64,000 bases of DNA from assembly GCF_010993975.1 (NCBI RefSeq), contig NZ_JAACZO010000022.1, positions 124,001 to 188,000 of the forward strand, in the 5' to 3' direction. The position numbers were made by a program, and so were the translations under genes. This stretch comes from Halomonas faecis (GTDB lineage Bacteria > Pseudomonadota > Gammaproteobacteria > Pseudomonadales > Halomonadaceae). Shown piece after piece: positions 1-9,522 of the stretch. Position 1 is the first letter of the stretch. Each line of letters opens with the position of its first letter. The notes beneath the pieces are model-generated. The model did no database searches. It had not been told where the DNA came from and saw nothing but the letters and a program-made list of their open reading frames with translations.

Positions 1-860
1 TCGAGGTCGCGCAGGTAGAGATCGGCCGCCATCCAGCGCCCCAGCAGCAGCACTTCCCGAGTGACCTTGGCGGTGACGTTGGGATTGCCGTCGCGATCGC
101 CGCCCATCCAGGACGCGAAGACGATCGGCGAAGCATCCAGCGGCAGGCGTTCGCCGGCCATCTCCAGCAGCAGGTTGTCGAGATCGCGATGAAAGGCCGG
201 CACCGCTTGCCACAGGGAGTTCTCGATCACCGCGAAGCCCCACTTGGCCTCGTCCACCGGCGTGGGACGCTCGTGGCGGATTTCGTCGGTGTGCCAGGCT
301 TGGCTGATCAGCTCTTCGAGACGCCCGCGAGCACGGCTGGCGCGCTCCGGATAGTCGGCGGAGGACTCGATGATCGACAGGCACTCGTCGATGGCATCGT
401 ATTTCTGAATCAGAGTGCGCCGGATGACCTCGGTGGGATGAGCGGTGAGCACCAGCTCGACGCGCATGGTGGCCAGCGTCTCCACCAGCTTGCGCGGAGG
501 GTGACCTTCCCGGCGTACGCGCTCGAGCAGCTCGCCGAGTACCGGCTGGCTGCCGGGCCGGTAATCCTCTACGCGACGAAAGCGTGCCCGGTAGTGCTGC
601 TCGGCGATATTGGCCAGGTTGAGAAACTGGTTGAAGGCACGGGTTACCGGCAACAGGTCGCGGTCGGGCAGCTTGCGCAGGTAGTCGATCAGCTCACGGC
701 TACTCTGCGCATCGCTCTGACGGCCCTGCTTGGCCAGCCCACGAATGGTCTCGATACGGTCGACGAAGCCGGAACCCAGGTCGTCGGCAATGGTGCGCCC
801 CAGGCTGTCGCCCAGGATGCGCACGTTGTCGCGCAGCGATTCGTGCAGATCGTCGCTCAT
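1..860 (-). CDS. ppc: Phosphoenolpyruvate carboxylase, N-terminal part (cut by window edge)
   Basis: Carboxylates phosphoenolpyruvate to oxaloacetate in the cytosol, refilling the TCA cycle. About 286 N-terminal residues of a family usually near 880 are present; the frame is open to base 1, so the rest lies outside. Family signatures seen are VLTAHPTE with the catalytic histidine at about residue 141, and SWMGGDRDGNPNVT further on, which carries active-site residues. The ATG overlaps the mazG stop as ATGA, so the two genes are probably translationally coupled. No sign of damage. Identity is very secure; only the C-terminal half cannot be judged. Confidence 0.95.
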   Translation of the reverse strand, partial: MSDDLHESLRDNVRILGDSLGRTIADDLGSGFVDRIETIRGLAKQGRQSDAQSSRELIDYLRKLPDRDLLPVTRAFNQFLNLANIAEQHYRARFRRVEDYRPGSQPVLGELLERVRREGHPPRKLVETLATMRVELVLTAHPTEVIRRTLIQKYDAIDECLSIIESSADYPERASRARGRLEELISQAWHTDEIRHERPTPVDEAKWGFAVIENSLWQAVPAFHRDLDNLLLEMAGERLPLDASPIVFASWMGGDRDGNPNVTAKVTREVLLLGRWMAADLYLRDL

Positions 861-1753
861 GGCCGTTCTCCTCGCGAGGGTGTCGCAGTCGGGGTGTCGT
901 ATTGCTTGGCCTGCTGCCAATACCTTTCCATGGTGTCCAGGTCGACGTCCTGGAGTCGCACGCCGCATTCACCGAGAGCGGTCTCCACGTAGCGGAAGCG
1001 GCGCTCGAACTTGGCGTTGGTGGCACGCAAACGTTGTTCGGGGTCGGCCTCGAGAGATCGCGCCAGGTTGGTCACGGCAAACAGCAAGTCGCCCACCTCT
1101 TCGGCGGCGTGGTCGGCATCGCCATCGACGAGGGCCTCCTCCACCTCGTCCAGCTCCTCACGGATCTTGGCGATCACCCCGCGGGCATCGGGCCAGTCGA
1201 ACCCGACCCGGGCGGCGCGCTTGGAGAGCTTGGCGGCCCGCGACAGCGCCGGCAGGGTGGTCGGCACATCATCCAGCACCGACGCTGCGGGAACGTCATG
1301 CCGTGAACCATCGGCGGCATCGACGGTACGCTCGGCACGCTCGGCGGCCTTGAGCGCCTCCCAGTGCGAATGCACCTGACGGGTCTCGACCTGCTCGGCG
1401 CTCACGCCAGGCGGACGACGCGAGGCCAGGGTGCCGTCGGGAAAGACGTGGGGGTGGCGACGCAACATCTTGGCAGTCAGCGTGTGCACCACGTCATGGA
1501 AGTCGAAACGCTCCTCTTCGGCGGCGAACTGACTGTAGTAGACCACCTGGAAGAGCAGGTCGCCAAGCTCGCCGGGCAACTCGTCGAAGGCGCGCCGTTC
1601 GATGGCATCGGCCACCTCGTAGGCCTCTTCGAGGGTATGCGGCACGATGGAGTCCCAATCCTGAGCCAGATCCCAGGGGCACCCCTGCTCGGCGTCGCGC
1701 AGTACCGCCATCAGGCTCAGCAGGCTCTGCAGGTCGTGGCGCGTCTCGCTCAT
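857..1753 (-). CDS. mazG: Nucleoside triphosphate pyrophosphohydrolase MazG
   Basis: Hydrolyses NTPs and dNTPs to the monophosphate and pyrophosphate, a house-cleaning role; in E. coli it also affects ppGpp levels. Two MazG helical domains are visible: residues about 15-105 with EEAYEVADAI followed by ELGDLL, and about 205-275 with EELDEVEEAL followed by EEVGDLLFAV, giving the metal-binding E-rich helices twice. At 298 residues it is longer than the E. coli protein (263) because of an extra linker rich in A, E and R between the domains. It overlaps relA by 4 bp upstream and ppc by 4 bp downstream; the relA-mazG pairing is conserved in E. coli and Pseudomonas. Confidence 0.95.
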   Translation of the reverse strand: MSETRHDLQSLLSLMAVLRDAEQGCPWDLAQDWDSIVPHTLEEAYEVADAIERRAFDELPGELGDLLFQVVYYSQFAAEEERFDFHDVVHTLTAKMLRRHPHVFPDGTLASRRPPGVSAEQVETRQVHSHWEALKAAERAERTVDAADGSRHDVPAASVLDDVPTTLPALSRAAKLSKRAARVGFDWPDARGVIAKIREELDEVEEALVDGDADHAAEEVGDLLFAVTNLARSLEADPEQRLRATNAKFERRFRYVETALGECGVRLQDVDLDTMERYWQQAKQYDTPTATPSRGERP

Positions 1754-4026
1754 GCCTTCTTCCTTTTGCGCTTACCGCCCTTGGCGCCACTTCTCAGGCG
1801 CTTGACGTCGATGACATTGGGTAACTGCTGGATGCGCGAGAACAGACGACCAAGGGTTTCCAGGCCGTCGACCTCCACGGTGATGCGCATCCTGGCAATG
1901 CCGTCGCGGGTATCGGTGAGCGTATTCACCGACAGGACGTTGACCCGATCGTGGCTGAGCACGCCGGTAACGTCGCGCAACAGGCCGGAGCGATCCCAAG
2001 CCTGAATCTCGACGTCCACCGGGTACTGGGTCAGGGCACGCTCGCCCCATTCCACCTCGATGATGCGCTGCGGCTCGTCGACGCGCAGCTGCAGGATATT
2101 GGGACAGTCCTGACGATGCACGGTCACCCCGCGCCCCTGGGTGATGAAGCCGACGATGGGATCCCCGGGCACCGGATGGCAGCAGTTGGCCATGCTAGTC
2201 TTGAGATTGCCCACGCCCAGCACCGTGATATCGCTGGCCTTGGCCTTGCCGCCATCCCGACGGGGCTTGGCCAGCAGGCGATCGAGCTGCTCCTGGTCGT
2301 CGCTCTCGCCGAACAGCTGCTGGGCCTGGTGCAGCACCTGGCCAATGCGTAGATCGCCGGCTCCCAAGGCCGCATACATGTCGTCGGCGGAAGCATGGTT
2401 GACCTTGCGCGCCAGCGTTTCGAGGTCCATGTCCTCGACATCGAGGCGCTTCATTTCGCGCTCGAAGAGTGCCTTGCCCTCTTCCAGATTCTGCTCACGC
2501 GCCTGGTGCTTGAACCAGGCCTGAATCTTGGCCCGTGCCCGCGAGGTACGCACATAGCCGAGGTTGGGGTTGAGCCAATCCCGACTGGGGCCGCCCTTGG
2601 TGGCCGTGAGGATCTCCACCTGCTGGCCGGTCTTGAGACGGTAGGTGAGCGGCACGATGCGGCCGTTGACCTTGGCGCCACGGCAACGATGCCCTACCTC
2701 GGTATGCACGCGGTAGGCGAAATCGATGGGCGTGGCGATGCGCGGCATGTCGATGACGTGGCCGTCCGGGGTGAAAACGTAGATGCGATCCGGTGCCACG
2801 TCGCTGGAGAGCCCTTCGCGCAGGTCGCCGAAGTCTCCCACCTCCTCCTGCCATTCGAGCACCTGGCGCAACCAGGCGATCTTCTCCTCGTAGCTGGAGC
2901 TCTTGGCCTTGGTGTCGTGCCCCTTGTAGCGCCAGTGGGCGCACACGCCCAGCTCGGCCTCCTCGTGCATGGCGAAGGTACGGATCTGAATTTCCAGTAC
3001 CTTGTTCTCGGGGCCGAGCACCGCCGTGTGCAACGACTGATAGCCGTTCTTCTTGGGGTTGGCGATGTAGTCGTCGAACTCGTTGGGCACGTGATGCCAG
3101 CGCGAGTGTACGAGCCCCAGCACGGTATAGCAGTCGGCCACCTCGGGCACCAGGATGCGCACCGCCCGCACGTCATTGACCTGGGAGAAGTCGATACGCT
3201 TGCGCTTCATCTTGCGCCAGATCGAATAGATGTGCTTGGCGCGGCCATTGACGTCGAAGCGCGGTATGCCCTGGGCACCCAGCATCCCCTGAAGGGTCTC
3301 GACCACGTCGTGGATGTAGCGGTCGCGGTCGACGCGTTTCTCGGCCAACTGCCGGGCGATGGTCTTGTACTCCTCCTCGTGGAGATAGCGGAAGGAGAGA
3401 TCCTCGAGTTCCCACTTGAGCTGGCCGATTCCCAGACGATGCGCCAGGGGGGCGTAGATGTCGAACACTTCGCGAGCAACGTGTTGCTGCTTCTCTCGCG
3501 GAGCGTCCTTCACCTGGCGCAAGGCACAGGTACGTTCGGCGATCTTGATCAGCGCCACCCGTACGTCATCGACCATGTTGACCAGCATCTTGCGCAGGTT
3601 GTCCTGCTGATCGTGCTGCACCAGGCCCTGGCTGGGCGTCTGGGCGTTGCTGATGGCAGCCATCTGCAGCACGCCGTCGATCAGGCCGGCCACCTCGCGT
3701 CCGAAACGCTTGGTCACCGCCTCTAGCGACAGCAGCCCCTCCCTCACCGCACGGTATAGCACCGCGGCTTCCAGCGCCGGTTGATCGAGCTTGAGTTCAC
3801 CGAGAATGTCGGCCATCTCCAACCCCATGCGATAGCTGGTCTCGGCGGGTAGCCACGGCTTGTGGGGCTTCTCGGCCTCACGGGCGAGACGCAGGGCCAG
3901 CTCACAGGCTTGGCGCAGCTCCTCGCGGTCCCGCAATTTGACGTCTTCCTCCAAGCGGGCGAGCCAGTGGTCGATGTCGACCTCACCGCTTGACGTAAGC
4001 GGCTGATCGTCGCGCACTTTGACCAT
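1750..4026 (-). CDS. relA: GTP pyrophosphokinase RelA, (p)ppGpp synthetase I
   Basis: Ribosome-associated enzyme that makes (p)ppGpp from ATP and GTP when uncharged tRNA accumulates (stringent response). The start chosen gives MVKVRDDQ and 758 residues, the normal RelA size; the open frame runs further upstream but that stretch overlaps rlmD and looks non-coding. Order of domains: a degenerate HD region lacking the HDxxED metal motif (so synthetase only, unlike SpoT), the synthetase domain with GYQSLHTAV and EIQIRT, a TGS domain beginning DRIYVFTPDG, a zinc-finger-like region and a C-terminal ACT domain. It is 4 bp downstream of rlmD, as in Pseudomonas, and overlaps mazG. Confidence 0.96.
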   Translation of the reverse strand: MVKVRDDQPLTSSGEVDIDHWLARLEEDVKLRDREELRQACELALRLAREAEKPHKPWLPAETSYRMGLEMADILGELKLDQPALEAAVLYRAVREGLLSLEAVTKRFGREVAGLIDGVLQMAAISNAQTPSQGLVQHDQQDNLRKMLVNMVDDVRVALIKIAERTCALRQVKDAPREKQQHVAREVFDIYAPLAHRLGIGQLKWELEDLSFRYLHEEEYKTIARQLAEKRVDRDRYIHDVVETLQGMLGAQGIPRFDVNGRAKHIYSIWRKMKRKRIDFSQVNDVRAVRILVPEVADCYTVLGLVHSRWHHVPNEFDDYIANPKKNGYQSLHTAVLGPENKVLEIQIRTFAMHEEAELGVCAHWRYKGHDTKAKSSSYEEKIAWLRQVLEWQEEVGDFGDLREGLSSDVAPDRIYVFTPDGHVIDMPRIATPIDFAYRVHTEVGHRCRGAKVNGRIVPLTYRLKTGQQVEILTATKGGPSRDWLNPNLGYVRTSRARAKIQAWFKHQAREQNLEEGKALFEREMKRLDVEDMDLETLARKVNHASADDMYAALGAGDLRIGQVLHQAQQLFGESDDQEQLDRLLAKPRRDGGKAKASDITVLGVGNLKTSMANCCHPVPGDPIVGFITQGRGVTVHRQDCPNILQLRVDEPQRIIEVEWGERALTQYPVDVEIQAWDRSGLLRDVTGVLSHDRVNVLSVNTLTDTRDGIARMRITVEVDGLETLGRLFSRIQQLPNVIDVKRLRSGAKGGKRKRKKA

Positions 4027-4030
4027 GTCG

Positions 4031-5443
4031 TCAGGTTCCTTGCGATGGCGGCTGCCGCTCGGGGTGCTCGAACAGCAGCACGGATTCCAGGTGCGACGTG
4101 TGCACGAACATGTCGGCGACCGCCGCACGTACGATACGGTATCCACCATGCACGAGACGTGCCGCATCGCGTGCCAGCGTGGCCGGATCGCAGGCGATAT
4201 AGACCACGCATGGTACCGGATGTGCCGTCAGCGCCTGACAGACTGCCTCGGCACCCTCGCGCGGCGGATCGAGCAACACGGCCCGGGGAGCGTGCGCGTC
4301 GAGCAGCGCCGAAACCGCGGCGACCTCGCCCAGGTCGGCCTGCTCGGCGGCCAGCGTCAGGCCGTTGTCGCGGGCATTGTCGGCCAGGCGGCTCACCATC
4401 GTCGGGTGCCCTTCGATGGCCGTGACTCGGCCACCGTCGGCCGCCAACGGCAGACTGAAGTTGCCAATGCCGGCATAGAGATCGAGCACGAACTGCCCGG
4501 CGTACGGTGCCAGCCAGTCGCGCACCGTGGCCACCAGGTGTCGGTTCACGGCGGCGTTGACCTGGACGAAATCTCCGGGTGCGAAGCCTAGCCGCAATGG
4601 TGCATCGCTCGAGCCTCCGGGCAGCGCATAGTGCAACGACGGCGACGGCGTCAGCCAGGCGAACGTCGGGCTCTCGCGCCCCAGCCAGTGACCGACGGCA
4701 ACGCCATGGGCTTCGCCGAAGGCCTGCCAGCGTTCGCGATCCGTCACCGACTCGCGCAGTTGGCGGACCACCACTGCCGCACCGCCGTCACTGTCGATCA
4801 ACTCCACATGGCCGACGCGTCGCGGCACTTCGAGGCTCTCCAGCAGCGCGCGCAGCGGGCCAAGTAGCGCGTCGAGTCGCGGCACCAGAACGGGGCAGGT
4901 AGCGATATCCACCAGGCGGCTGGAATGACGTTCGCGAAAGCCCAAGCGAAGCCGGCCTTCGCCGTCCACCTTGACCCCCAGCCGGGCCCGCCGACGATAG
5001 GCAGTGACCGGCTCGGCCAGCAGCGCTGGCGCCTCATCCAGAGGCACGCCCTCGCGTGCCAGCAGCTCGCCGAGCACCGCCTGCTTGTGCGCACGCTGCC
5101 CTTCCACCGAGAGATGCTGAAGATCGCAGCCACCGCAGTGTGCGTAATGAGGGCAGGGAGGCGCGGCGCGCTGAGCCGAGGCTTCGAGCAACGTTCGGAC
5201 GTGCCCCTCGTCGTAGCGCTTGCGAGCACGATGCACGGCCACTTCGACCCGCTCGCCGGGCAAGGCTCCCGCCACGAACAATGCCTTGCCATCGGCGGCA
5301 TGAGCCAGCCCGCGTCCATCATGGGCCAGGCGTTCGATGACCACCGCGGCGCCGTCCTCACCGCCCGCAGGCGGTGACGTCGCTTGACGTTGCAGGCCGG
5401 AAACGCCGCTGCGCCGCCGATTCGGGCGGCGCTTGCCGAGCAT
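4031..5443 (-). CDS. rlmD: 23S rRNA (uracil-1939-C5) methyltransferase RlmD
   Basis: SAM-dependent enzyme that makes m5U1939 in 23S rRNA. The 470-residue product starts MLGKRRPNRR; longer upstream frames overlap cysM and were rejected. It has an N-terminal TRAM domain (RNA binding), an iron-sulfur cysteine cluster CPHYAHCGGC, the SAM site DLYAGIGNFSLPLA, the LLDPPREGAE motif and the catalytic-cysteine region YIACDPATLARD. It lies 7 bp after cysM and 4 bp before relA, the cysM-rlmD-relA order known in Pseudomonas. A short basic N-terminal extension before the TRAM domain makes it slightly longer than the E. coli enzyme (433). Confidence 0.95.
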   Translation of the reverse strand: MLGKRRPNRRRSGVSGLQRQATSPPAGGEDGAAVVIERLAHDGRGLAHAADGKALFVAGALPGERVEVAVHRARKRYDEGHVRTLLEASAQRAAPPCPHYAHCGGCDLQHLSVEGQRAHKQAVLGELLAREGVPLDEAPALLAEPVTAYRRRARLGVKVDGEGRLRLGFRERHSSRLVDIATCPVLVPRLDALLGPLRALLESLEVPRRVGHVELIDSDGGAAVVVRQLRESVTDRERWQAFGEAHGVAVGHWLGRESPTFAWLTPSPSLHYALPGGSSDAPLRLGFAPGDFVQVNAAVNRHLVATVRDWLAPYAGQFVLDLYAGIGNFSLPLAADGGRVTAIEGHPTMVSRLADNARDNGLTLAAEQADLGEVAAVSALLDAHAPRAVLLDPPREGAEAVCQALTAHPVPCVVYIACDPATLARDAARLVHGGYRIVRAAVADMFVHTSHLESVLLFEHPERQPPSQGT

Positions 5444-5450
5444 GGCCACC

Positions 5451-6347
5451 TCAGGCCTCCGGGGCGAACAGGCCGGTGGAGAGGTAACGGTCGCCGCGAT
5501 CGCAGACGATGAACACGATGACTGCATTCTCGACCGCCTCGGCGACGCGCAGCGCGCCGGCGAGAGCGCCACCGGAGGAAACGCCGGCCAGAATGCCCTC
5601 CTCCCGGGCCAGCCGACGCATGTGCTCTTCGGCCTCTCGCTGGCCGATGTCGAGCACCCGATCGACCCGCGGCGGCTCGTAGATACGCGGCATATACGCC
5701 TCTGGCCAACGCCGAATGCCGGCGATGCTGGCACCGTCTTCCGGCTGCAGACCGACGACCTCCACGGCGGGATTGCGCTCCTTGAGGTAGCGCGACACGC
5801 CCATGATGGTACCCGTGGTGCCCATCGAGCTGACGAAATGCGTAATTCGCCCAGCGGTCTGTTCCCATATCTCCGGCCCGGTACCCTGGTAGTGGGCCAG
5901 CGGATTGTCGGGGTTGGCGAACTGGTCGAGCCGCTTGCCATCGCCGCGCGCGATCATCGCCTCGGCCAGGTCGCGCGCTTCCTCCATGCCCCCCGCCTTG
6001 CTGACGCTGACCAGCTGGGCCCCGAAGGCCGCCATGGCCTGCTTGCGCTCGCTCGAGGCGCTCTCGGGCATGATCAGCACCATGCGATACCCCTTGATCG
6101 CGGCGGCCATGGCAAGCGCAATGCCGGTATTGCCGGAGGTCGCCTCGACCAGAGTATCGCCTGGTGCGATGTCGCCGCGCGCTTCGGCCTGCTCGAGCAT
6201 GGAGAGCGCCGGCCGATCTTTCACCGACCCGGCGGGATTGTTGCCCTCGAGTTTGGCCAGCAGGGTATTGCCGCGCCCGGCCGAGATGCGCTTGAGCCGT
6301 ACCAGCGGCGTATGGCCGATGACTGTCTCGATGGTGGGGAAAGACAT
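5451..6347 (-). CDS. cysM: Cysteine synthase B (O-acetylserine sulfhydrylase)
   Basis: PLP enzyme that makes cysteine from O-acetylserine and sulfide; the CysM type can also use thiosulfate. The PLP lysine is K43 in NNPAGSVKDRP, the phosphate-binding loop is near SGNTGIALA and the substrate loop is TSGNTG. The SSMGTTGT loop and the length of 298 residues fit CysM better than CysK (about 320). A Shine-Dalgarno AAGGA precedes the ATG. First gene of a minus-strand run cysM-rlmD-relA-mazG-ppc; it faces barA across a 123-bp divergent promoter region. Confidence 0.93.
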   Translation of the reverse strand: MSFPTIETVIGHTPLVRLKRISAGRGNTLLAKLEGNNPAGSVKDRPALSMLEQAEARGDIAPGDTLVEATSGNTGIALAMAAAIKGYRMVLIMPESASSERKQAMAAFGAQLVSVSKAGGMEEARDLAEAMIARGDGKRLDQFANPDNPLAHYQGTGPEIWEQTAGRITHFVSSMGTTGTIMGVSRYLKERNPAVEVVGLQPEDGASIAGIRRWPEAYMPRIYEPPRVDRVLDIGQREAEEHMRRLAREEGILAGVSSGGALAGALRVAEAVENAVIVFIVCDRGDRYLSTGLFAPEA

Positions 6348-6378
6348 GCAACCGTCCTTAGGAAAAGGTCATCTCTTC

Positions 6379-6384
6379 ATTATA
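6379..6384 (-). promoter_or_regulatory. Perfect -10 hexamer for the cysM operon
   Basis: On the minus strand the hexamer TATAAT lies 32 bp before the cysM ATG, predicting a 5' leader of about 25 nt. The region 17-18 bp upstream does not give a good -35 (best TGTCCA), so this would be a -10-driven or activator-dependent promoter. Seen directly in the sequence; function inferred. Confidence 0.4.
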
Positions 6385-6470
6385 TCCGGGGGACCAGCCA
6401 CTGGACAGGCTAGCCGCTTGGCTGTGGCATACTGAGACGAATCACCCACGTCCCGACCGAGGAAGCTGCG

Positions 6471-9203
6471 ATGTCGCTCGGCAACCGTCTCGCCCTGTGG
6501 ATTCTCTGCCTACCCCTGGCGGTATTGACGCTGGCAGCGGTACTGGCCCTGCATCAGGATACCCAGTGGCGCAAATCGGCCCTGCAAGAGCGACTCACCA
6601 CGGCAGCCGAACTGCAGGCACCGCGCTTCGGCGAGGCCCTGAAAGCGGACGACGATGTGCGTCTGGAGAGGCTTGGCCATCAGTTGCTGGAGCTCGAAGA
6701 GACCCGGCATATCGGCATCCACGATCCCACGGGCGCTCCCGTGATGACGCTGGGTTCGCGGGGCGAGCCGTTCACCCCACCGCCATCGATGCAACGCCAG
6801 CTTGACGGCGAGGATGACATCTGGCGCCTCGTCCTGCCACTCGTCGGCACTTCCGACCGGAGCGGCGCCAGCCCGGTCGGCTGGCTGACACTGGACATCG
6901 ACACGCAACGCCTGACCCTCGCCTTCTATCGTCACCTGGCCAGTGCCGGGCTGGGCCTGTTGGTGATCGGTCTGCTGCTGTTCGTGCTCGGCGCCACTCT
7001 GGGGCGACGTCTCGATGGCCGCCTACAGGACGCCAGCGAAGCGCTGCATCGGCTCGCCAAGGGCAGCCACCACCCCCGCCTCGACACCGACCAGGGGCCT
7101 CCCGAGCTGGACCGCCTGGCCCGGCGCATCAACGCCCTGGGCACGACCCTGGAGCAGTCCCGCGATGACATGCAACGCCAGATCGAGCAGACCACCTCCG
7201 AACTACAAGAGTCGATGGAAACCATCGAGGTCAAGAACATCGAGCTCGACCTGGCGCACCGCCAGGCCCTGGAGGCAAGCCGCGTCAAGTCGGAGTTTCT
7301 GGCCAGCATGAGCCACGAGATCCGCACGCCACTCAACGGCATCGTCGGTTTCTGTCGCCTGCTGGGTCGCTCACGTCTGGATCCCCGCCAGCGGGAATGG
7401 CTCGACCAAGTGCAAGTGGCCTGCGACAACCTGCTCGCCCTGGTCAACGACGTACTGGACTTCTCGCGCCTCGAGTCGGGGCAATTGGAGCTGGAGCGTG
7501 CCGACATCGACATGGTGACGCTGGTCGACGAGGTGCTGGGACTGCAGGCACCGCTCGCTCACCAGAAACATCTGGAACTGCTCGGGCTGGTCTACGATGA
7601 CGTGCCCCGCTCGCTGCGCGGTGACCCGCTGCGCATTCGCCAAGTGCTCACCAACCTGGTGCACAACGCCCTGAAGTTCACCGAACGCGGCGAGGTCATC
7701 GTGCGAGTGATGGTCGAGGCGCAAACGCCCAACGACCAGACCACGCTACATATCAGCGTCAGCGACACCGGCATCGGCCTGGCGCGCAACCAGCAACGCG
7801 AACTCTTCCAGGCTTTTCGTCAGGCGACCCCTGGGCATACCCGGCAATATGGCGGTTCGGGGCTGGGCCTGGCCATCAGCCGCCAGCTTGTCGAGCAGAT
7901 GGGCGGCGAGATGCAGGTAGAGAGCGAACCCGAGCAAGGCAGCACGTTCAGCTTCACGCTGCCACTGGAAAGCCTGGGCGATGACGCTCCGGCACCCGAA
8001 CGGCTGTTCAACGGGGAGCGCATTGCCCTACTCGAGCCCCATGCACCGACTCGCTTTGCCCTGCACCATTTACTGAGCGCTTGGGGCGCCCAGGTCGTCG
8101 AGACATCCCACCTTGGCAACGACGAGCCTCCGCCGGCCCTGGCGGTCGCCGCGCTGCCGTCACCGTTGACGCCAACGACCCAGCGGCAGTGGCAAACTCA
8201 GTTGGCGGCCTGTCGCCATCCGGTGCTGCTGCTGGTCAATGCCAGTCCCCTGGAGCTCCCCGAGCTCAACCTTCCCGAACGCAGCGAAATGCTATGCAAG
8301 CCGCTGGCTCGGCACCACCTCGCCGCAGCCCTCAGACGCCTGGTCGAAGACACCGTACCCACGGCCCAGGTCGGACAGTCTCCGCGCCTGCTGGTGGTTG
8401 ACGACAACGCCAGCAACCGCCGCCTGCTGCGCGAGATGCTGGCTCGCCCCGGCCTGATCGTGGAAGAAGCCGCCAGTGGCGAGGAGGCCCAGGCCCTGGC
8501 GGAGAGCGAGCGCTTCGACCTGGTGCTGATGGATATTCGCATGCCGGGAATGGACGGTATCGAAACCACCCAGGCTCTGCGGCGCCTGGGCGGCGGCTGG
8601 TCGCAATGCCCCGTGATCGCCGTCACCGCCCATGCTCTCGAACCGGACCGCCAACGCCTGCGTGACGCCGGCCTGCAGGACGTGCTCATCAAACCGGTAG
8701 ACAACTTCCAGCTGGAAACGCTGTTGCGCCGCCACTTATCGGCATTGCCACCAAGCGAAAACCCGGAAAGCGACAGCGTGCCAGCCGAAGCCCCCGCCAG
8801 CGAATCGCTCGACGTGGTGGACCTGGCACTCGGCACACGGCTCGCCAACGGCAGCGAAAGCCTGGCCCGCGAACTGTTGAACGAGCTGGTCCACTCACTA
8901 CCGGAAAGCAAACGGGCAATCAGCGACGCCCTGGCCAGTGGCGACGAGGAAGCCTTGCTCGATACGGTGCACGCCCTCAACGGTGCTTGCCGCTACTGCG
9001 GTGCGCCCGAACTGGCACTGATCGCCGAGACCCTGGAAACGCGCTTGCGCTCGCGGGGAATGGCCGCCATCGATGGCCTGGTCACGTCACTGTTCGACGC
9101 CATGGGGCGCCTGCTCGACTGGCATGCTGCCGAACGCGGCGCTCAGCCCTCGAGCACCACCATGGCCAGCGCCAGCTCGGCCTCGTCGGAGAGCGACAGA
9201 TGA
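6471..9203 (+). CDS. barA: Hybrid sensor histidine kinase BarA/GacS
   Basis: Inner-membrane kinase of the Gac/Rsm (BarA/UvrY) system, which through small RNAs controls carbon storage, biofilm and secondary metabolism. Seen in 910 residues: TM1 about 7-27, periplasmic loop 28-157, TM2 158-178, HAMP, coiled coil, HisKA with SMSHEIRTPLNG (His about 282), HATPase with SDTGIGL and GGSGLGLAI, a degenerate receiver-like segment about 513-628 without a phosphoacceptor Asp, a true receiver with DLVLMDIRMPGMDG (Asp about 688), and a C-terminal HPt with VHALNGACRYCG (His about 834). Its position next to cysM matches gacS in Pseudomonas. The partner response regulator is not in the window. The last 61 bp overlap the acpS 3' end on the other strand. 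Confidence 0.93.
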   Translation: MSLGNRLALWILCLPLAVLTLAAVLALHQDTQWRKSALQERLTTAAELQAPRFGEALKADDDVRLERLGHQLLELEETRHIGIHDPTGAPVMTLGSRGEPFTPPPSMQRQLDGEDDIWRLVLPLVGTSDRSGASPVGWLTLDIDTQRLTLAFYRHLASAGLGLLVIGLLLFVLGATLGRRLDGRLQDASEALHRLAKGSHHPRLDTDQGPPELDRLARRINALGTTLEQSRDDMQRQIEQTTSELQESMETIEVKNIELDLAHRQALEASRVKSEFLASMSHEIRTPLNGIVGFCRLLGRSRLDPRQREWLDQVQVACDNLLALVNDVLDFSRLESGQLELERADIDMVTLVDEVLGLQAPLAHQKHLELLGLVYDDVPRSLRGDPLRIRQVLTNLVHNALKFTERGEVIVRVMVEAQTPNDQTTLHISVSDTGIGLARNQQRELFQAFRQATPGHTRQYGGSGLGLAISRQLVEQMGGEMQVESEPEQGSTFSFTLPLESLGDDAPAPERLFNGERIALLEPHAPTRFALHHLLSAWGAQVVETSHLGNDEPPPALAVAALPSPLTPTTQRQWQTQLAACRHPVLLLVNASPLELPELNLPERSEMLCKPLARHHLAAALRRLVEDTVPTAQVGQSPRLLVVDDNASNRRLLREMLARPGLIVEEAASGEEAQALAESERFDLVLMDIRMPGMDGIETTQALRRLGGGWSQCPVIAVTAHALEPDRQRLRDAGLQDVLIKPVDNFQLETLLRRHLSALPPSENPESDSVPAEAPASESLDVVDLALGTRLANGSESLARELLNELVHSLPESKRAISDALASGDEEALLDTVHALNGACRYCGAPELALIAETLETRLRSRGMAAIDGLVTSLFDAMGRLLDWHAAERGAQPSSTTMASASSASSESDR

Positions 9204-9520
9204 ATCGTCGTGATTCCGGCTGCCTGGGCGAGCTCGTGGGCCTTGCCGGAGAGCACCAGTGAGGGTCGACCCAAGGCATCGTTGACCACCTGGAGTTCGC
9301 TCCAGCGCATGCCGCGACGCATCCCCGTACCCAGCGCCTTGACGAAGGCCTCCTTGGCGGCAAAGCGCTTGGCCAGATAGCCGGCGGCCTGAGGGTGACC
9401 GTTGTAACGGTCGAACTCGGCCTCGCTGAGCAACCGCCGCGCAAAGCGCGGGCCATGGCGTACCATGCCCGCCTGGAAGCGTGCCACTCGGGCGATGTCG
9501 GTACCGATACCGATGATCAT
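9143..9520 (-). CDS. acpS: Holo-[acyl-carrier-protein] synthase
   Basis: Transfers 4'-phosphopantetheine from CoA to the serine of ACP, switching acpP product (encoded at 46486-46719) to its active form. The 125-residue length is standard. The family start MIIGIGTDIARV carries the Mg-binding Asp8, and RFAAKEAFVKALG carries the second acidic ligand and basic residues for CoA. It begins 2 bp after the pdxJ stop, so both come from one message (pdxJ-acpS, as in E. coli). The 3' end overlaps barA convergently. Confidence 0.95.
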   Translation of the reverse strand: MIIGIGTDIARVARFQAGMVRHGPRFARRLLSEAEFDRYNGHPQAAGYLAKRFAAKEAFVKALGTGMRRGMRWSELQVVNDALGRPSLVLSGKAHELAQAAGITTIHLSLSDEAELALAMVVLEG

Positions 9521-9522
9521 GG

